Of a stretch of DNA of 48,905 bases, positions 46,287 through 48,905 are shown piece after piece (position 1 is the first letter of the stretch; each line of letters begins with the position of its first letter). The position numbers were made by a program, and so were the translations under genes. Below the pieces are notes generated by a model. That model ran no database searches, was not told the origin of the DNA, and worked only from the letters and a program-made list of their open reading frames with translations. This DNA is from Streptomyces sp. NRRL WC-3618. GTDB lineage: Bacteria > Actinomycetota > Actinomycetes > Streptomycetales > Streptomycetaceae. The stretch covers positions 1 through 48,905 of the forward strand of contig NZ_LGDW01000469.1 of NCBI RefSeq assembly GCF_001280005.1. The letters run 5' to 3'.

Positions 46287-46733
46287 ATGCTCAACGCACT
46301 CGAGGTCGTCACCACCGTGATCGTCGGCCTGATGGTGGGGGTGGAGTTCTCCGTCGCCTTCGTCATGAACCCGATCCTCAACGCACTGCCGGAGGACAGC
46401 GGCCAACTCGGCCACGCCCACGGGGGCCGGATGCTCGGCGCGGTGATGCCGGTCTGGTACATCGGCTCGCTCGTCCTCGCCGCGGTCTGGGCCATCGCCG
46501 GACGGCACCACGACGGCGCCGGCCTCGTCGTCATCGCCGGAGCGCTGCTGATCCTCAGCGTGGTGATGTCGATGCTGCTGCTCGTCCCGATCAACAACCG
46601 GAACAAGACGTGGACCCCCGAGACCCGGCCCGCGGACTGGAAGCAGCAACTGAACCGCTGGGAGCGCCTCCACTACGTCCGCGTCGCCGTCATCGTCGCC
46701 GCCTTCGCACTGCTGGTCGCAGCCCTCACCTGA
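46287..46733 (+). CDS. DUF1772 (anthrone-oxygenase-like) membrane protein
   Basis: 148 residues from ATG 46287 (GCCGGGAGAG upstream). Four hydrophobic segments, with the family features MVGVEFSVAFVMNP near the N-terminus and VPINNRNKTW between segments three and four, and a Trp/His-containing NRWERLHYVRV. DUF1772 includes anthrone oxygenase-like proteins and others of unknown role. It is under the TetR operator and is followed 44 bp later by another small membrane protein, probably in the same operon. Confidence 0.88.
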   Translation: MLNALEVVTTVIVGLMVGVEFSVAFVMNPILNALPEDSGQLGHAHGGRMLGAVMPVWYIGSLVLAAVWAIAGRHHDGAGLVVIAGALLILSVVMSMLLLVPINNRNKTWTPETRPADWKQQLNRWERLHYVRVAVIVAAFALLVAALT

Positions 46734-46777
46734 CCCCCCACACCCCCCATCCCCCTGCGCCTCGCAAGGAGAAGAAC

Positions 46778-47200
46778 ATGTCGCTGAAGAAGATCAACAC
46801 CGTCCTGGCCGCCGCCTTCGTCCTCTTCGTCCTCTGGTTCGGGACGGAGTTCATCCTGAGCCCGGAGACGACGGCGCCGGGCTTCGGGCTGCCGAACTGG
46901 CCGTCCGGAGACGGCGGTGGCTTCCTGATCGTCAAGGGAATCCGCGATGTCGTCCTGGCCCTGGTCCTGGGGGTCCTGCTGGTGACGGGCAATCGCCGGG
47001 CGCTGGGCTGGGCGCTGCTGGTGGGGGCCCTCGCGGCCTACGGGGACATGACCACGGTGCTGGCCCACCACGGCTCCGTGGCCACCGCGCTCGGCGTACA
47101 CGGCCTGACCGGGACGCTGATGGTGGTCAACGGCTTGCTGCTGCTGCACGAGACCCGCAAGGTCACGACCGCCCCGGCGGTGCCCGCTCCGACAGTGTGA
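46778..47200 (+). CDS. DUF4267-like small membrane protein
   Basis: 140 residues from ATG 46778 behind AAGGAGAAG. Four hydrophobic segments (for example [63 protein letters not shown]). The pattern [23 protein letters not shown], here split by a loop, resembles DUF4267. No enzymatic motif. Same direction as the DUF1772 gene with a 44-bp gap, so likely co-repressed by the TetR protein. Confidence 0.8.
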   Translation: MSLKKINTVLAAAFVLFVLWFGTEFILSPETTAPGFGLPNWPSGDGGGFLIVKGIRDVVLALVLGVLLVTGNRRALGWALLVGALAAYGDMTTVLAHHGSVATALGVHGLTGTLMVVNGLLLLHETRKVTTAPAVPAPTV

Positions 47201-47312
47201 GCCCTGGAACACCGGGCGGCAGCTGACCGCACATGCGAAGAGTTGTACGCTCCGGGGACCGCCCTTGACCTGGAAAAAGCAGGCAGGGAGCAGACGAACC
47301 GGGAGTCTCCTC

Positions 47313-47732
47313 ATGCTTCGTACCGTATTCAAATCCAAGATCCACCGCGCCACCGTCACCCAGGCCGACCTGCACTACGTCGGCTCCGTGACCATCGACG
47401 CCGACCTCCTCGACGCCGCCGACCTGCTGCCCGGCGAGCTCGTACACATCGTCGACGTCACCAACGGCGCCCGGCTGGAGACGTACGTCATCGAGGGCGA
47501 GCGGGGGTCCGGTGTCGTCGGGATCAACGGGGCGGCGGCCCACCTCGTCCATCCCGGAGATCTGGTGATCATCATCAGTTACGCTCAGGTGACCGACGCC
47601 GAGGCGCGGGCGCTGCGGCCGAGGGTGGTCCACGTGGACACGGGCAACCGTGTTGTCGCGCTGGGCGCCGACCCGGCCGAGCCGGTGCCGGGCTCGGACC
47701 AGGAGCGCAGTCCGCAGGCGGTCAGGGTCTGA
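47313..47732 (+). CDS. panD: Aspartate 1-decarboxylase
   Basis: 139 residues from ATG 47313 (GGGAGTCTCC upstream). The pyruvoyl-enzyme motif is intact: Lys9, Tyr22, Gly24-Ser25 self-cleavage site in HYVGSVTID and Arg54 in [11 protein letters not shown]. It converts L-aspartate to beta-alanine for pantothenate and CoA biosynthesis. A possible -35 (TTGACC, about 47266) lies upstream. It is followed at 53 bp by a GNAT-like gene, so it may head a small operon. Confidence 0.97.
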   Translation: MLRTVFKSKIHRATVTQADLHYVGSVTIDADLLDAADLLPGELVHIVDVTNGARLETYVIEGERGSGVVGINGAAAHLVHPGDLVIIISYAQVTDAEARALRPRVVHVDTGNRVVALGADPAEPVPGSDQERSPQAVRV

Positions 47733-47785
47733 CCGGTCGGCGAGACGGCGCGTCCCACGATGTGATGACCCGACGAGGAGTGTCC

Positions 47786-48130
47786 ATGAGCGACATCGAG
47801 ATCCGCGACGATCGACCGGCGGGCCGCCTGGAGGCGGTGGCGGCGGGCGAAGTCGTGGGCCACATCGAGTACTTCGTGCTGGCCGCGCGGGGCCGCGCGC
47901 TGGTCCCGGTCCACACGATCGTCGAGCCGGCGCACGAGGGAAAGGGCATCGCGGGCTCACTGGCCCGCGAGCTCTACGTCATGGCCGCCCGTGAGGGTAT
48001 CGACGTGGCCCCCCTGTGCCCGTACGTCGTGAAGTGGGCCGAGCGTCACCCCGCCGAGGCCCCGGTGGCGGACCCCGAGCTGCTCCGCGCCGCCAAGGAA
48101 TGGCTTGCGGCGCACCCCGACCGTTTCTGA
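47786..48130 (+). CDS. YjdJ-type N-acetyltransferase (GNAT-like)
   Basis: 114 residues from ATG 47786 (CGAGGAGTG upstream). Short GNAT-like fold: VVGHIEYFVLAARGRALVPVHT, the acetyl-CoA loop EPAHEGKGIAGSLA, and APLCPYVVKWAERHPA with the conserved CPY motif. Such small family members acetylate unknown small molecules or proteins. In the same direction as panD and the racemase-like gene, so possibly co-transcribed. Confidence 0.9.
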   Translation: MSDIEIRDDRPAGRLEAVAAGEVVGHIEYFVLAARGRALVPVHTIVEPAHEGKGIAGSLARELYVMAAREGIDVAPLCPYVVKWAERHPAEAPVADPELLRAAKEWLAAHPDRF

Positions 48131-48140
48131 CGGCCGCGCC

Positions 48141-48848
48141 GTGCTCGCCCTCCTGCACACCTCCCCCCTGCACGTCCCGGTGTTCGACGCCCTGCGCGAC
48201 GAGGACCACCCGGGCCTTGAACTCGCCCACTTGGTCCATGAGGACCTGCTGACCCGGGCCCGCGCCGACGGGCCCGACGCCGTGGCCGGTGACGTCCGGG
48301 CGGTCCTCGACCAGGCGGTCGCGGGTGGCGCCGTCGCCGTGCTGTGCACCTGCTCCTCCATCGGCGGTGTCGCGGAGGCGGCCGCCGAGGAGGTCGGGGT
48401 GCCGGTGCTGCGGGTCGACCGTCCGATGGCCGCCGCCGCGGTGGTCGCAGGGCCGAGGGTGGTCGTCGTCGCGACCTCGGAGAGCACCTTCGGGCCCACG
48501 GTGACCCTGGTCGAGGAGGAGGCGCGGCGCTCCGGGCTCCCCGCCGACGTACGGAGACTGTTCGTGGACGGCGCCTGGGCCCTCTTCCAGACGGGCGACA
48601 CGGAGGGCTACGTCCGTGCGGTGGCCGAAGCGGTGGACGCCGTGCCCGGCGACAGTGCCGACGCGATCGTCCTCGCCCAGGCTTCCATGACCCCGGCGCG
48701 GCTGCTGACGACGACCGCCGTACCGGTGCTGTCGAGTCCCCGACCGGGCCTGGCGGCGGCCGCGGCGGCCGTGAGTGGAGGCGCGCGCGCCGGGTACGCG
48801 GGGGAGAAGTCCAGAGCCGACACACCCACTGGCTGGAGGACACAGTGA
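48141..48848 (+). CDS. Asp/Glu-racemase-superfamily protein, one catalytic Cys only
   Basis: 235 residues from GTG 48141, 10 bp after the GNAT-like gene. The N-terminal Cys region VAVLCTCSSIGGVAEAA matches the first Cys loop of Asp/Glu/hydantoin racemases, and the PRVVVVATSESTFGPT block is typical. The second Cys is replaced by Ala-Ser in IVLAQASMTPA, which rules out the usual two-base racemisation. One-Cys family members such as arylmalonate decarboxylases or maleate isomerase-like enzymes are an alternative. The stop overlaps the next GTG. Confidence 0.82.
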   Translation: MLALLHTSPLHVPVFDALRDEDHPGLELAHLVHEDLLTRARADGPDAVAGDVRAVLDQAVAGGAVAVLCTCSSIGGVAEAAAEEVGVPVLRVDRPMAAAAVVAGPRVVVVATSESTFGPTVTLVEEEARRSGLPADVRRLFVDGAWALFQTGDTEGYVRAVAEAVDAVPGDSADAIVLAQASMTPARLLTTTAVPVLSSPRPGLAAAAAAVSGGARAGYAGEKSRADTPTGWRTQ

Positions 48849-48905
48849 CACACCCGGACCCGTATCCCCGCCCCGTCCCCCCAGGCCGCACCCCCGGCCC
48901 CTACC
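48845..48905 (+). CDS. Start of a coupled gene, truncated by window end
   Basis: GTG at 48845 overlaps the racemase-like stop (GTGA). Only 20 codons are visible: VTHPDPYPRPVPPGRTPGPY, a proline-rich N-terminus. It may be a proline-rich membrane or transporter N-terminal tail; the family cannot be told. Confidence 0.5.
   Translation, partial: MTHPDPYPRPVPPGRTPGPY

Overview
The window looks like chromosomal DNA from a Streptomyces or a close relative. It is very GC-rich with strong third-position GC bias, uses many GTG starts, packs operons with ATGA/GTGA stop-start overlaps, and carries typical Streptomyces families: monomeric isocitrate dehydrogenase, LAL-type LuxR regulators, CHAT proteins, MLTR regulators and CBM13-tailed secreted hydrolases. 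Both ends are cut inside genes. I see no tRNA, rRNA, CRISPR array, IS element, phage gene or origin.

Layout. 1-2.8 kb: an overlapping acyl-CoA operon (end of a crotonyl-CoA carboxylase/reductase, a tandem 3-hydroxyacyl-CoA dehydrogenase, a 41-residue micro-ORF, an SDR). 2.9-4.8 kb: a NarL-type two-component pair, divergent from a two-gene molybdenum hydroxylase (4.9-7.6 kb). 7.9-10.8 kb: an ECF-like sigma factor, an unrecognised protein with NPLAAL repeats, and an ABC1/UbiB-type kinase, separated by poly-C tracts. 10.9-14.5 kb, minus strand: acyl-CoA dehydrogenase, thioester-reductase-like SDR and class III aminotransferase, a plausible acyl-CoA to amine route. 14.8-15.8 kb: a cysteine-type leader peptide in front of a degenerate glutathionyl-hydroquinone-reductase-like protein.

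16.2-25.3 kb is the most unusual part. A cytoplasmic astacin-like metalloprotease is divergent from a LAL regulator across a perfect 10-bp inverted repeat. Next to it a TPR-CHAT caspase-like protease is divergent from an operon of a leaderless subtilase, a sigma-70 family factor and an acidic partner protein. This CHAT/S8/sigma/acidic-protein quartet is the best candidate for an incompletely described system, possibly a protease-based conflict or cell-death module.

25.4-35 kb is more conserved: icd, a secreted M1-type peptidase, an MscS channel, a CobW GTPase behind a Zur-like box, an UPF0104 membrane protein, and an ABC exporter behind a SoxR-box promoter with 19-bp spacing and a probable leaderless start.

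35-45 kb is carbohydrate- and polymer-directed: a PETase/cutinase-like hydrolase fused to CBM13 behind a perfect CebR-type operator, a membrane molybdopterin oxidoreductase, an SDR/MLTR pair, and a GH12 glucanase (behind several LacI-type palindromes) convergent with an intracellular GH95 enzyme, suggesting xyloglucan use. 45.6-48.9 kb holds a TetR/DUF1772 pair with a clear operator, a DUF4267-like protein, panD, a GNAT-like protein and an Asp/Glu-racemase-like protein.
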